Shown in pieces: positions 1-8,277 of a DNA stretch of 48,093 nucleotides; positions within the stretch are counted from its first letter, which is position 1, and the number at the start of each line of letters is the position of its first letter. The notes under the pieces are model-generated. The model was not told the origin of the DNA and searched no databases. It was given only the letters and a program-made list of their open reading frames with translations. Source of the stretch: Pseudomonadota bacterium (GTDB lineage Bacteria > Pseudomonadota > Alphaproteobacteria > Micropepsales > Micropepsaceae). The translations under genes were made by a program, and so were the position numbers. Location of the stretch: positions 1 to 48,093 of the forward strand of contig JAKOQZ010000244.1 of the NCBI GenBank assembly GCA_029778105.1, in the 5' to 3' direction.

Positions 1-768
1 GTGATGGCGGTCAGCGGACGGCGCGACGAGATCGGCGATGCGGAAAAGGCGCTGGCCGGCATGCAGGGCGATATCCGCGAGGCGCTCACCCAGCGCGCCC
101 ATCTGGCCGCCATGGGCGCCGCGGTCGCCAAGATCAATCACGATCTGCGCAACATGCTGTCGGGTGCGCAGCTCGCGTCCGAAAACCTCGAACAGAGCCG
201 CGATCCCAATGTGCGCCGCATGGCCCCGCGGCTGATGCGCACGCTGGATCGCGCCATCGCCCTGGCGACCGACACGCTGGCCTATGGCCGCGCCGGCGAG
301 CGCGCGCCGGTGCCGGCGCCGCTGGATCTCAATGAACTGGTGCAGGAAGCCGCCGCCCCGGCCGGCGCGCTGGCGGCGGCGCGCACGCATTTCGTCAACG
401 CCGTGCCCAAGGGCTTCATCGTGAAGGCCGACGGCGAACAGCTCTATCGCATGCTGCTCAATCTCGCCCGCAACGCCGTACAGGCGATCGAAGCCAACGG
501 CGCGCCCGCGACGCTGAGCGTTTCGGCGGCGCGGGCCGCGAACCTGATCGTCATCGACGTCGCCGATACCGGCCCCGGCATCCCCGACCGCGTTCTGCCG
601 CATCTGTTCGAACCGTTCGGCATATCGGGCAAGGCGGGCGGCACGGGGCTCGGCCTCGCGATCGCGCGGGAACTTGCGCGCGGCCATGGCGGCGACCTTG
701 TGTTGCTGAATACGGGCGAGAAAGGCACCGTGTTCCGTCTGACGTTACCCGACGGAGACAAGGCATGA
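1..768 (+). CDS. Sensor histidine kinase, C-terminal part (5' end outside window)
   Basis: The visible 255 residues are the catalytic core of a membrane sensor histidine kinase. Residues 1-30 (RRDEIGDAEKALAGMQ) look like the end of a HAMP linker, so the sensor and membrane parts lie upstream of base 1 and the GTG at base 1 is probably not the start. The H-box is KINHDLRN with the phospho-accepting His at about residue 47. The ATPase domain shows the N-box (NLARNAVQ, about 154-161), G1 (DTGPGIP, about 189-195) and G2 (GGTGLGLA, about 213-220). The family autophosphorylates on His and passes the phosphate to a response regulator; none is visible here. The stop overlaps the glucokinase start by 4 bp, so the two are probably co-translated. 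The signal sensed cannot be deduced. Confidence 0.88.
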   Translation: MMAVSGRRDEIGDAEKALAGMQGDIREALTQRAHLAAMGAAVAKINHDLRNMLSGAQLASENLEQSRDPNVRRMAPRLMRTLDRAIALATDTLAYGRAGERAPVPAPLDLNELVQEAAAPAGALAAARTHFVNAVPKGFIVKADGEQLYRMLLNLARNAVQAIEANGAPATLSVSAARAANLIVIDVADTGPGIPDRVLPHLFEPFGISGKAGGTGLGLAIARELARGHGGDLVLLNTGEKGTVFRLTLPDGDKA

Positions 769-1724
769 GCGGCGGCGACCTTCTGCTTGTCGATGCCGGC
801 GGCACCTTCACCCGCCTGGCGCTGGCCGGGGCCGATGGAACCATCGGCACGAGCGAAGTGGTGGAGACGGCCGCCTTTGCGGGCCTGACGGACGCGGCGC
901 GCGATTTTCTCGCCGCGCATGGGGCGGCGCCGCGCCGTGCCGCCATTGCGGCGGCGGGGCCGGTCGAGCACGGCGTGGTGCAGATGACCAACGGCCCCAG
1001 ATGGCTGATCGATCCGGGCGCACTGGCCGATGCGCTGGCGCTGTCGCGGGTGGTGCTGGTCAACGATTTCGCCGCGGTCGCCGCCGCCGCGCCGCGTCTG
1101 CCGCCCGCGCGGCTGACCGCGCTGAACGCGGGCGAGGCCGACGGCGGCGCGATCGCCGTGGTCGGCCCGGGCACGGGCCTTGGCGTCGCCATCGTCATTC
1201 CCGACAAGGGCGGCTGGCGGGGGCTGCCCGGCGAGGGCGGACATGCCGGGCTGTCGCCGGTCAACGACCGCGAAATCGCGCTGCTCTATCAGCTGCTGCG
1301 CCGCTTCGGCCATGTGAAGGCCGAACACGTGCTGTCGGGCCCGGGGCTGGAAGTGTTGTGGGAGACGCTGGCGGCGCTCGACGGGGCGGATGCGTCGGCG
1401 CGGCCCACGGCCGGCGAGATCGCGGAACGGGCCCGGCGCAAAAGCTGCGCGCTGTCCAGCGAAGCGATCGCGATCATGACGGGCTGGCTGGGCGGTTTCG
1501 CCGGCGACGTGGCGCTGATCGCGGGTGCGACGGGCGGGGTTTATCTCGCCGGCGGCGTGCTGCCGCGCTGGGGCGATCTTTTCGACCACGCGCTGTTCCT
1601 GCGCCGGTTCACAGCCAAGGGCGCGCACCGGGGACTCATGGAGCGCATGCCCGTCAAATTGATCACCGACCCGCAGGCCACCTTCAAAGGGCTCATCGCG
1701 CTGCTGGCGGAGACGCCGGAATGA
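765..1724 (+). CDS. glk: Glucokinase
   Basis: A 319-residue protein of the bacterial Glk family (ATP-dependent phosphorylation of glucose to glucose 6-phosphate, cytoplasmic). Visible family signatures are the phosphate-1 loop DAGGTFTR (10-17), the substrate loop AAAGPVE near 62-68, LVNDFAA (98-104) with the presumed catalytic Asp101, the GPGTGLG phosphate-2 motif (134-140) and GLPGEGGHAGLSP (153-165), which supplies sugar-contacting residues. The length matches the roughly 320 residues usual for the family, and the pattern differs from ROK kinases, which have a zinc Cys cluster. The ATG overlaps the stop of the upstream histidine kinase (ATGA). A hairpin terminator follows 13 bp after the stop. 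Confidence 0.9.
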   Translation: MSGGDLLLVDAGGTFTRLALAGADGTIGTSEVVETAAFAGLTDAARDFLAAHGAAPRRAAIAAAGPVEHGVVQMTNGPRWLIDPGALADALALSRVVLVNDFAAVAAAAPRLPPARLTALNAGEADGGAIAVVGPGTGLGVAIVIPDKGGWRGLPGEGGHAGLSPVNDREIALLYQLLRRFGHVKAEHVLSGPGLEVLWETLAALDGADASARPTAGEIAERARRKSCALSSEAIAIMTGWLGGFAGDVALIAGATGGVYLAGGVLPRWGDLFDHALFLRRFTAKGAHRGLMERMPVKLITDPQATFKGLIALLAETPE

Positions 1725-1737
1725 CGCCGCAATGAAG

Positions 1738-1759
1738 AAGGGCCGCTTGCGCGGCCCTT
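1738..1759. terminator. Hairpin terminator between convergent glk and cytochrome c genes
   Basis: A perfect 9-bp stem AAGGGCCGC / GCGGCCCTT (1738-1746 and 1751-1759) with a TTGC loop. It sits between two genes that converge on it, so it may stop transcription from both sides. The T-run is short on either strand, which lowers certainty. Confidence 0.6.
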
Positions 1760-1785
1760 GTCCAGATCAGCTTTGAATTGACGGC

Positions 1786-2631
1786 CTAGTGGCCGGAGCC
1801 GTGCTCGGGCGTGGGCTCTGCAGTGGGTTCCGCAGCAGGCGCCGGCGCGGCCTCAGGCGTCGCTTCGGGTGTCGCGGCAGGCGTCGCCTCGGGTGTGGCG
1901 GCGGGCGTCGCGGCCGGCTCGGCCGTGCCTTCGGCAGGAGCAGGCGCGGGCGCCGCACCTTCGGTCGGAGCCGGAGCGGGAGCTGCGCCTTCAGCCGGAG
2001 CCGGAGCGGGAGCCGCGCCTTCGGCGGGAGCGGCAGCGCCTTCGGCCGGCGCGGCGGCGCCTTCCCCGGCAGGGGCGGGCGCGGGCAGCGGATACGGCTC
2101 GTCGCCCCAGGTGCGGATATAGGCGATCAGATTGATGCGGTCTTCCGACTTCTTCAGGCCGGCGAAGCCCATCTTGGTGCCCTTGATCACCTTCGCGGGC
2201 GCTTCGATGAACTGGTAGATGGCGGCGTAGTCCCACGTCTCGCCGGACTTTTCCTGCATCGCCTTGGAATAGGCGAAGGCCGCGCCGCGATGGGCGTGCT
2301 TGGAGCCCAGAATGCCATAGAGGTTGGGGCCGATGCCGTCGGCGCCGCCCTTGGTCCAGGTGTGGCAGGCGGCGCACTTGGCGGCCTGCTTCTCGCCGGC
2401 TGCAACATCGGCCGAGGCCAGCACCGTGCCGAAATCGGGCAGCGCGGCCGGGCCTGCAGCGGCTTCGCCGCCCCCCGTGCCGCCGCCGGTCTCGACGCCG
2501 GCCACGACATAGCCGGGCTCGGCGGGCGTCTCGACCGCGTAGACCGCCTTGGTCAGCTCATTGATGCCGAGCACGGCAAGGGCCGAAAAACCCAGGCCCA
2601 TGAAAATCTTGTTCCACTCAAAGGAATCCAT
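1786..2631 (-). CDS. Membrane-anchored c-type cytochrome with long Pro/Ala-rich C-terminal tail (CycM/c552-like)
   Basis: A 281-residue protein. An N-terminal hydrophobic segment (about residues 10-30, uncleaved anchor type) is followed by a Gly/Ala linker and a class I cytochrome c domain with haem motif CAACH (about 86-90), GPNLYGILG after it, and the likely sixth ligand Met in KGTKMGFAG (about 154). This layout matches membrane-bound CycM-type cytochromes that pass electrons from the bc1 complex to the terminal oxidase; that role is inferred. From about residue 183 the protein is almost only A, P, E, T and G, with repeats of the type EGAAPAPAPAEGA, and ends in EHGSGH. The ATG at 2631 is preferred over an in-frame TTG at 2637 because GGAG lies 6 bp ahead of it. 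The gene stands alone, convergent to glk and divergent from kdsB. Confidence 0.85.
   Translation of the reverse strand: MDSFEWNKIFMGLGFSALAVLGINELTKAVYAVETPAEPGYVVAGVETGGGTGGGEAAAGPAALPDFGTVLASADVAAGEKQAAKCAACHTWTKGGADGIGPNLYGILGSKHAHRGAAFAYSKAMQEKSGETWDYAAIYQFIEAPAKVIKGTKMGFAGLKKSEDRINLIAYIRTWGDEPYPLPAPAPAGEGAAAPAEGAAAPAEGAAPAPAPAEGAAPAPAPTEGAAPAPAPAEGTAEPAATPAATPEATPAATPEATPEAAPAPAAEPTAEPTPEHGSGH
1825..2085. repeat. Degenerate coding tandem repeats (Pro/Ala/Glu tail)
   Basis: Short imperfect repeats built on GCGCCTTC(A/G)GC-like units encode the low-complexity C-terminus of the cytochrome c at 1786-2631. Copies with a period of about 30 bases are easiest to see at 1930-2045. Such arrays can vary in length between strains. 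Confidence 0.7.
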
Positions 2632-2787
2632 GCCCAACTCCGCAGTGCGCCTAACGTGGCAGCCCCTAAAGCACGCGCGCTTTGACCCCGACGCGGCGGC
2701 GATCCTATAACCCGTCGCCTTTCGGGGGGAAAGCCCGGAACAGCCCGGATATCGCCTCTTTCCTTACGTCATGCCAAGCCGTCTTCC

Positions 2788-3528
2788 ATGAACCCCATCG
2801 TCCTCATTCCCGCCCGCATGGCCTCGACCCGTCTGCCGGGCAAGCCGCTGGCCGAAATCGCCGGCCGGCCGATGATCGTGGCGGTGCTGGAACGGGCGCG
2901 CGAGGCCCGTTTTCCGCGCATTGCGGTGGCGGCGGCCGAGCCGGAGATTTGCGAGGCGGTGATCGCTGCCGGGGGCGAAGCGGTGCTGACCCGGGCCGAT
3001 CATCCGTCGGGTTCCGACCGCATCTTCGAGGCGCTCCAGGCGCTCGATCCGGACGGACGGCACGATGCGGTCATCAATCTGCAGGGCGATCTGCCGACGT
3101 TGGAGCCCGAAGCGATTCGCGCGGTCGCCGCAGCGCTGGAGACCTCCGGCGCCGATATCGCCACCCTCGCCGCCCCCTGCGCCGAGGAAGACCGCGACAA
3201 CCCCAATGTCGTGAAGGCCGTGGTCAGCCTGACCGAAGACGCCGTCACCGGGCGGGCGCTCTATTTCACCCGCGCCACCGCGCCCTATGGCGCGGGGCCG
3301 CTCTATCATCACATCGGCATCTACGCCTATCGCCGCGCCGCGCTGGAGCGCTTCGTCGCGCTGCCGCCCTCGCCGCTGGAGACGCGCGAGAAGCTGGAGC
3401 AGCTGCGCGCGCTGGAAGCCGGCATGACCATCGCCGTCGCCATCGTCGGCGGCGTGCCGCTGGGCGTCGACACGCCCCACGATCTTGAAAAGGCGCGCGC
3501 TTTGCTCGCCGAGAGGATGTCTTCATGA
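2788..3528 (+). CDS. kdsB: 3-deoxy-manno-octulosonate cytidylyltransferase (CMP-Kdo synthetase)
   Basis: The 246 residues match the usual KdsB length. The enzyme activates Kdo with CTP to CMP-Kdo for the inner core of lipopolysaccharide, in the cytoplasm. The N-terminus carries the nucleotide-binding signature [15 protein letters not shown] (7-21); further on are HPSGSDRI and NLQGDLP, the latter placing the metal-binding Asp of this fold. The C-terminal [12 protein letters not shown] is also typical. The gene therefore implies an LPS-bearing Gram-negative cell. It overlaps pheA by 4 bp (ATGA), an operon pairing of two unrelated pathways. Confidence 0.93.
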   Translation: MNPIVLIPARMASTRLPGKPLAEIAGRPMIVAVLERAREARFPRIAVAAAEPEICEAVIAAGGEAVLTRADHPSGSDRIFEALQALDPDGRHDAVINLQGDLPTLEPEAIRAVAAALETSGADIATLAAPCAEEDRDNPNVVKAVVSLTEDAVTGRALYFTRATAPYGAGPLYHHIGIYAYRRAALERFVALPPSPLETREKLEQLRALEAGMTIAVAIVGGVPLGVDTPHDLEKARALLAERMSS

Positions 3529-4397
3529 GCACGTTGATCGCCAATGCCAAACGCGTCGCCTTCCAGGGCGAGGCCGGCGCGTTCGGCAATCAGGCGGCGC
3601 GCGAGGCGCTGCCCCATGCCGAGGCGGTGCCGCAGGAGACGTTCGAGGACGCGATCGAGGCGGTGCGCTCGGGCGCGGCCGATCTGTGCATCATCCCGAT
3701 CGAGAATTCGCTGCACGGGCGCATCGCCGACATCCACCATCTGCTGCCCAATGCCGGCCTGCACATCGTCGCCGAGCACTTCCTGCGCATCAATCTTCAG
3801 CTTCTGGGGCTCAAGGGCGCGCCGCTGTCGGGCATCCGCACGATCTTCAGCCAGGGGCCGGCGCTCGGCCAGTGCCGCAAGCTGATCCGCGAGATGAAGC
3901 TGCATGCGCAGGAATGGCACGACACCGCCGGCTCGGCCCGGCACGTCGCCCAGCTGAACGATCCCAGCGTCGGCGCGATCGCTTCGGCGCTGGCGGGCGA
4001 GCTTTACGGGCTGGAGGTGCTCAAGCGCGACGTCGAGGACGAACGCCACAACATGACGCGCTTCCTGATCATGTCGCGCGAGGCCGAAGAGCCCCCGCAC
4101 GACGAAGGCGGCGTGGTGACCAGCTTCATCTTCCGCGTCCGCAACGTGCCCGCCGCGCTCTACAAGGCGATGGGCGGCTTTGCGACCAACGGCGTCAACA
4201 TGACCAAGCTGGAGAGCTATCAGGTCGGCGGCACCTTCACCGCCACCCAGTTCTACGCCGAGATCGAGGGCCACCCGGAAGACCGCCATGTGCGGCTGGC
4301 GCTGGAAGAGCTGCAGTTCTTCTCCAGCCACATGCAGATTCTGGGCGTCTATCGCAGCCACGCCCTGCGCGCCGTGGCGGCGGCGGGCGCGGAATAG
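3525..4397 (+). CDS. pheA: Prephenate dehydratase
   Basis: A monofunctional 290-residue prephenate dehydratase (prephenate to phenylpyruvate, the committed step to phenylalanine). The catalytic domain starts with [15 protein letters not shown] (12-26), followed by [11 protein letters not shown] and, near 180, MTRFLIMSR, which contains the conserved Thr-Arg-Phe. The C-terminal third (about 205-285) is an ACT domain with [11 protein letters not shown] in place of the common ESRP phenylalanine-binding motif, so allosteric inhibition by phenylalanine is expected. There is no chorismate mutase domain, unlike the enterobacterial fusion. It is translationally coupled to kdsB and ends 1 bp from the stop of the convergent nudC. 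Confidence 0.93.
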   Translation: MSTLIANAKRVAFQGEAGAFGNQAAREALPHAEAVPQETFEDAIEAVRSGAADLCIIPIENSLHGRIADIHHLLPNAGLHIVAEHFLRINLQLLGLKGAPLSGIRTIFSQGPALGQCRKLIREMKLHAQEWHDTAGSARHVAQLNDPSVGAIASALAGELYGLEVLKRDVEDERHNMTRFLIMSREAEEPPHDEGGVVTSFIFRVRNVPAALYKAMGGFATNGVNMTKLESYQVGGTFTATQFYAEIEGHPEDRHVRLALEELQFFSSHMQILGVYRSHALRAVAAAGAE

Positions 4398-4398
4398 C

Positions 4399-5331
4399 TC
4401 AGTCCTTCTCCGCCCACGCCTTCACCAGCTGGTGGGCGATGGCGAGCTTGGGCGGCACCCAGAAATCCTTGGGCCCTTCGCCGGCGAGCGTCGCGCGGAT
4501 GGTCGCGCGGTCGACCCAGCGCGCCTCGGCCAGTTCGTGTTCGTCGACCGCGATCTCTTCCGATTCGGCCTCGGCGAAGCAGCCGATCATCAGCTGCGAG
4601 GGCCAAGGCCAGGGCTGGGTGGAGTGATAGCTCACCGACTTGATGCGGACGCCCGCTTCCTCGAACAACTCGCGCGCCACGGCTTCCTCGATGGTTTCGC
4701 CGGGCTCGAGGAACCCGGCCAGCGCCGAGAACATGCCTTTGGGGAAATTGCGCCCGCGGCCCAGCAGGCACTTGTCGCCCGAGGTCGCCAGCATGATGAC
4801 GACCGGGTTCACGCGCGGGAAATGCTCGGCCTTGCACACGCCGCACTCGCGCTTGTAGCCGCCGTCGCTGAGCGCGGTCGGGGCGCCGCACTGGGCGCAG
4901 AAGCGGTGGGTCTGATGCCAGTCGATCAGCGAGCGGGCCTGACCCAGGATCGCCGCATCGCCGGGCGGGACCTCCATGGCGAGCTGGCGCAGGTCCTTGA
5001 ACGCGCCGAGGCCCGCCAGCGGGCCTTCGCTCTCGGGATCGGCCGCCGCCGAGATATCGGCCGCGAAATAGGCCCCGCCCTTGTCGCGGCCGAGGAAGAT
5101 GAGCGGGGCGCCCTCGCCCATCATCCTGTCGACGAAGCCCGGCTTCATGAAGCCGACCGCCGTGCCTTCCGGCGTTTTCATGGAAAACGGCTTCAGCTTC
5201 CAGAACGGCACGACCAGAGTGGTCGGATCGGCATAGGTCTTGGCGATCCAGCCGGAATCGGCGCGTTTTTCGCTCTGCCGGTCCAGCGGATTGTTGGCGA
5301 AGGTATTGGGATTGTCGAAAGTAAAGGGCAT
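4399..5331 (-). CDS. nudC: NAD(+)/NADH pyrophosphatase (Nudix hydrolase NudC)
   Basis: A 310-residue NudC-family enzyme, which splits NAD(H) to NMN(H) and AMP and in other bacteria removes NAD caps from RNA. Three parts are visible: an N-terminal NUDIX-like domain; a zinc ribbon with Cys145/Cys148 (FCAQCG) and Cys163/Cys166 (CGVC); and a Nudix box that fits GX5EX7REUXEEXGU exactly (GFLEPGETIEEAVARELFEE, from 206). The family motif that selects NADH is present as STQPWPWPSQ near 237. The gene is monocistronic in appearance, downstream of higBA on the same strand with 35 bp between. Confidence 0.92.
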   Translation of the reverse strand: MPFTFDNPNTFANNPLDRQSEKRADSGWIAKTYADPTTLVVPFWKLKPFSMKTPEGTAVGFMKPGFVDRMMGEGAPLIFLGRDKGGAYFAADISAAADPESEGPLAGLGAFKDLRQLAMEVPPGDAAILGQARSLIDWHQTHRFCAQCGAPTALSDGGYKRECGVCKAEHFPRVNPVVIMLATSGDKCLLGRGRNFPKGMFSALAGFLEPGETIEEAVARELFEEAGVRIKSVSYHSTQPWPWPSQLMIGCFAEAESEEIAVDEHELAEARWVDRATIRATLAGEGPKDFWVPPKLAIAHQLVKAWAEKD

Positions 5332-5366
5332 GCGGCTCGGAACTTGTCACGTCCCGTGCGGCACGA

Positions 5367-5678
5367 TCAAGCCGCCCTTTCCAGCGGGCGCACTTTCGCC
5401 GCGATGCGCTCGCCGTCGCGGCGGCGGGCGAGGCGCAGATCGTAGGCGGTCTGGAGATTGACCCACAGTTCCGCCGTGGTGCCGAAGAAGCGCGAGAGGC
5501 GAAGCGCCATCGCCGCCGAAATGCCCGCCCGGCCGTGAACGAGATCGGCGATGCGCGCGACGTTCACGTCCAGCTCACGCGCCAGACGGTTCTGGCTGAG
5601 CCCCAGCGGCTTCATGAAGTCCTCCACCAGGATTTCTCCGGGGTGGACGGGCTCCAGCAGTTTCGTCTTCGCGCTCAT
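5367..5678 (-). CDS. higA: HigA-family antitoxin (XRE/HTH)
   Basis: A 103-residue helix-turn-helix protein beginning EPVHPGEILVEDFMKPLGLS, the standard opening of HigA/VapI-type antitoxins. The HTH covers about residues 25-70 (SQNRLARELDVNVARIADLV) and is followed by the conserved ELWVNLQTAYDL. Antitoxins of this family bind and block the HigB mRNA endonuclease and repress the shared promoter. It lies 12 bp after the toxin gene; toxin first, antitoxin second is the order that defines HigBA. Confidence 0.9.
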   Translation of the reverse strand: MSAKTKLLEPVHPGEILVEDFMKPLGLSQNRLARELDVNVARIADLVHGRAGISAAMALRLSRFFGTTAELWVNLQTAYDLRLARRRDGERIAAKVRPLERAA

Positions 5679-5690
5679 AGGCCCTCGCCC

Positions 5691-5969
5691 TCAATGATAG
5701 TCGACGATTTCAACGTCCGACGGGCCGTCCTCGCCCCACCGGAAGCATATCCGCCATTGATCGTTGATCCGGATCGACCATTGTCCTTTGCGATCACCGC
5801 GCAAGGCTTCCAGCATGTTGCCGGGCGGAACCGAGAGATCGGCGACCGCGCCTGCGGCATCCAGCAACAGGAGCTTGCGCCGCGCCGCGCGCTCGATGGC
5901 GCGGAACTCCCGGACGTCCTCGTCCGCGAACAGCCTCTCGGTCTTGCGGCAGACGAAACCCCGGATCAC
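5691..5969 (-). CDS. higB: HigB-family toxin (RelE superfamily mRNA interferase)
   Basis: A 92-residue protein of the HigB branch of the RelE superfamily, ribosome-dependent mRNA cleaving toxins. Family features are the opening MIRGFVCRKTERLF, the central LLLLDAAGAVADLSVPPGN and the closing pattern WSIRINDQWRICFRW...VEIVDYH. The start is GTG at 5969, because the homologous start MI(R/K)xF is there. It is intact and followed by higA. A perfect ATTCTG/CAGAAT palindrome 26 bp upstream is a candidate operator. Functionality of the toxin is not proven by sequence alone. Confidence 0.88.
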   Translation of the reverse strand: MIRGFVCRKTERLFADEDVREFRAIERAARRKLLLLDAAGAVADLSVPPGNMLEALRGDRKGQWSIRINDQWRICFRWGEDGPSDVEIVDYH

Positions 5970-5994
5970 CGGGCTTTTCTAGCACCGCAAGGCC

Positions 5995-6011
5995 ATTCTG
6001 TAAATCAGAAT
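5995..6011. promoter_or_regulatory. Candidate HigBA operator (palindrome)
   Basis: ATTCTG-TAAAT-CAGAAT is a perfect 6-bp inverted repeat in AT-rich DNA, 26 bp upstream of the higB start. Its position fits autorepression by HigA or a HigBA complex; this is inferred from location and symmetry only. Confidence 0.5.
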
Positions 6012-6027
6012 AGACGCGACTCCGCCC

Positions 6028-6058
6028 TTGCGAACGCCCCCTCCCCTTCTGATATACT
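6028..6058 (+). promoter_or_regulatory. Probable sigma-70 type promoter of the SRP RNA
   Basis: A good -10 box, TATACT (6053-6058), lies 6-7 bp before the expected 5' end of the SRP RNA. A TTGCGA element (6028-6033) could be the -35 box, though the 19-bp spacing is slightly long. Confidence 0.5.
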
Positions 6059-6063
6059 GCCCA

Positions 6064-6158
6064 CGGGAGGTTGGCGCGGACGAGTTCCTCGCCAACCCGG
6101 TCAGGTCCGGAAGGAAGCAGCCGTAACGAGTTCTGCTTGGGTCATGTCAGCCTCCCAC
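6064..6158 (+). ncRNA. ffs: Signal recognition particle RNA (small bacterial 4.5S type)
   Basis: The universally conserved SRP apical region is present: GGTCAGGTCCGGAAGGAAGC (6099-6118) followed by AGCCGTAAC (6119-6127), containing the GGAA tetraloop and the asymmetric loop bound by Ffh. The termini pair as GGGAGG (6065-6070) with CCTCCC (6151-6156), giving the single long hairpin of about 95 nt. It works with Ffh and FtsY in co-translational targeting of membrane proteins. Location directly ahead of dnaX is common in Alphaproteobacteria. Confidence 0.95.
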
Positions 6159-6198
6159 CCATTTCCATCCATCGCCAGGCGGGGGCGCGGCGCGCAGC

Positions 6199-7956
6199 AT
6201 GACGGACGAGCCGGGTCTTGGATTTGATCTGCCGCCCTCATCCCGCACCAAGGACGCCTATCGCGTTCTCGCCCGCAAATACCGCCCGCAGACCTTCGAC
6301 AGCCTGATCGGCCAGGACGCGATGGTGCGGACGCTGGGCAATGCCTTCGCGTCGAAACGCATCGCCCATGCCTTCATGCTCACCGGCGTCCGCGGGGTGG
6401 GCAAAACCACCACCGCGCGCATCGTCGCGCGGGCGCTCAACTGCATCGGCGAGGACGGCAAGCGGGCCGAACCGACCATCACGCCCTGCGGCGTCTGCGG
6501 GCCTTGCGTCGCCATCGCCGAATCGCGCCATCCCGACGTCTTCGAGATGGACGCCGCCAGCCGCACCGGCATCGACGACATCCGCGAGATCATCGACGGC
6601 ACGCGCTATCTGCCGGCCGAGGCGCGCTACAAGGTCTACATCATCGACGAAGTGCACATGCTCTCCAAGAACGCCTTCAACGGTCTGTTGAAGACGCTGG
6701 AAGAGCCGCCGCCGCATGTGAAGTTCATCTTCGCCACCACCGAGATCCGCAAGGTGCCGGTGACGGTGCTGTCGCGCTGCCAGCGGTTCGATCTGCGCCG
6801 CATCCCGGCCGAGACGCTGATCGCCCACATCAAGTCGGTCGCGGGCGAGGAAGGCTTCGCCATCGAGGACGAGGCGCTGGCCATCGTCGCGCGCGCGGCG
6901 GAAGGCTCGGTGCGCGATGCGCTCTCCATTCTCGATCAGGCCCTCGCGCTCGCCGAGGACGGCGCGCCGCCCGACGCCGCGACAGTGCGCGCGATGCTCG
7001 GCCTCGCCGACCGCGCCCGGGTGCTCGATCTCTACGATCTCACCATGAAGGGCGATCCCGCCGCCGCGATGGCCGAGCTGCGCAGCCAGTACGACGCCGG
7101 GGCCGATCCCATCGCGGTGCTGCAGGACATGCTCGAGCTGACGCACTGGCTGACGCGGCTGAAGATCGCGCCCGAGGCGGCGAAGGATGCGACCGCCTCG
7201 CCCGCCGAGCGCGATCAGGGCCTCGCCATGGCGACGCGGCTGTCCATGGCGACGCTCACGCGCAACTGGACGCTGCTGCTGCGCTCCTTGAGCGAAACCC
7301 GCGACGCGCCGCTCGCCATCCAGGCGGCGGAGATGGCGATTGCGCGCCTGTGCTTCGCCGCCGACCTGCCGCCGCTCGACCGTCTGGTCGCCGACATCGA
7401 GCAGCGCGGCGCGGCGCCGCAGGGGCCGCGTCCCACCGCTTCCGCCGCCCCGCCGCCCGCCGGGGCGCGGGCCAGCGCGGACGGACGGGGCGCCGTGATG
7501 CGCGCCGAGCCGGCGGTCGACGCCGCGCCTCAGGCCAGCGCCGCCTCCATCCCCTCCTTCGAAGCGCTGCTGCGCAAGATGGAGGAGGAGAGCGAGATCA
7601 TCCTCAAATCGCGCACCGAGAAATTCGTGCGTCTCGTCTCGTGGGCCGAAGGGCGCATCGCCATCGCCTTCGAGCCGAACGCGCCGCGTCAGGAGATCGC
7701 CGGACGGCTGTCCGAGCGGCTGCAGGCCTGGACCGGCAAGCGCTGGATGATCGACGTGCGCGACAGCGGCGGCGCGCCCACCGTCGAGGCGGCGCGCACG
7801 GCCGCGCGCAACTCGCTGTTCGAGGAGGTCTCGCAGCACCCGCTGGTCAAGGCCGCGCTCGACATTTTCCCCGGCGCACGTCTTGTGGACGTGATCGACA
7901 ACGAAACGCTGCCCTCGTCCGATGCGGGCGAGGCCGAACAGATGGATGAGTCATGA
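6199..7956 (+). CDS. dnaX: DNA polymerase III subunit gamma/tau
   Basis: A 585-residue clamp-loader subunit. The AAA+ domain opens with YRVLARKYRPQTFDSLIGQD (21-40) and has Walker A GVRGVGKTT (63-71), the zinc module Cys82, Cys97, Cys100, Cys103, and Walker B IIDEVHMLS (148-156). Then come the sensor motif ATTEIRKVPVTVLSRCQRFD and a domain III region; after about 410 there is a Pro/Ala linker and a tau-type C-terminal domain. The clamp loader opens and places the beta sliding clamp. I found no A-rich slippery heptamer that would produce a short gamma form. It overlaps ebfC by 4 bp. Confidence 0.95.
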   Translation: MTDEPGLGFDLPPSSRTKDAYRVLARKYRPQTFDSLIGQDAMVRTLGNAFASKRIAHAFMLTGVRGVGKTTTARIVARALNCIGEDGKRAEPTITPCGVCGPCVAIAESRHPDVFEMDAASRTGIDDIREIIDGTRYLPAEARYKVYIIDEVHMLSKNAFNGLLKTLEEPPPHVKFIFATTEIRKVPVTVLSRCQRFDLRRIPAETLIAHIKSVAGEEGFAIEDEALAIVARAAEGSVRDALSILDQALALAEDGAPPDAATVRAMLGLADRARVLDLYDLTMKGDPAAAMAELRSQYDAGADPIAVLQDMLELTHWLTRLKIAPEAAKDATASPAERDQGLAMATRLSMATLTRNWTLLLRSLSETRDAPLAIQAAEMAIARLCFAADLPPLDRLVADIEQRGAAPQGPRPTASAAPPPAGARASADGRGAVMRAEPAVDAAPQASAASIPSFEALLRKMEEESEIILKSRTEKFVRLVSWAEGRIAIAFEPNAPRQEIAGRLSERLQAWTGKRWMIDVRDSGGAPTVEAARTAARNSLFEEVSQHPLVKAALDIFPGARLVDVIDNETLPSSDAGEAEQMDES

Positions 7957-8273
7957 GCAAGCTCAATATGATGGAAATGATCGGCCAGCTGCCGCAGAAG
8001 CTCGCCGAGCTTCAGGCCAAGGTCGACAGCGTCGAGGCCACCGGCGTCGCCGCGGCCGGGCTGGTGATGGTGACGCTGCAGGGCAAGGGCGCGCTGAAGC
8101 GCATCCAGATCGATCCCTCGCTGCTCAAGGCCGACGAAGGCGAGATCCTGGAAGATCTCATCGTCGCCGCCCATGCCGCCGCCAAGGCCAAGCTCGACGA
8201 CGAGATGGTGGCCGAAACCGCCAAGCTGACCGCCGGCCTGCCGCTGCCGCCGGGCTTCAAGCTGCCGTTCTGA
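7953..8273 (+). CDS. ebfC: YbaB/EbfC family nucleoid-associated protein
   Basis: A 106-residue small DNA-binding protein of the YbaB/EbfC family, which forms homodimeric tweezers and binds DNA as a nucleoid-associated protein. The family pattern is clear: an N-terminal helix rich in Lys and Gln, the central [19 protein letters not shown], then [19 protein letters not shown] and the C-terminal [12 protein letters not shown]. It is encoded between dnaX (4-bp overlap) and recR (4-bp gap), the conserved order for this gene. Confidence 0.92.
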   Translation: MSKLNMMEMIGQLPQKLAELQAKVDSVEATGVAAAGLVMVTLQGKGALKRIQIDPSLLKADEGEILEDLIVAAHAAAKAKLDDEMVAETAKLTAGLPLPPGFKLPF

Positions 8274-8277
8274 GACG

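Noticed and set aside
6238-7839. 533-residue open frame on the minus strand
   Set aside because: Fully antisense to dnaX, rich in Arg/His/Gly, no motif.
6199-7956. Programmed frameshift in dnaX giving a gamma form
   Set aside because: Looked for an A-rich slippery heptamer with downstream stem near the end of domain III; none was seen.
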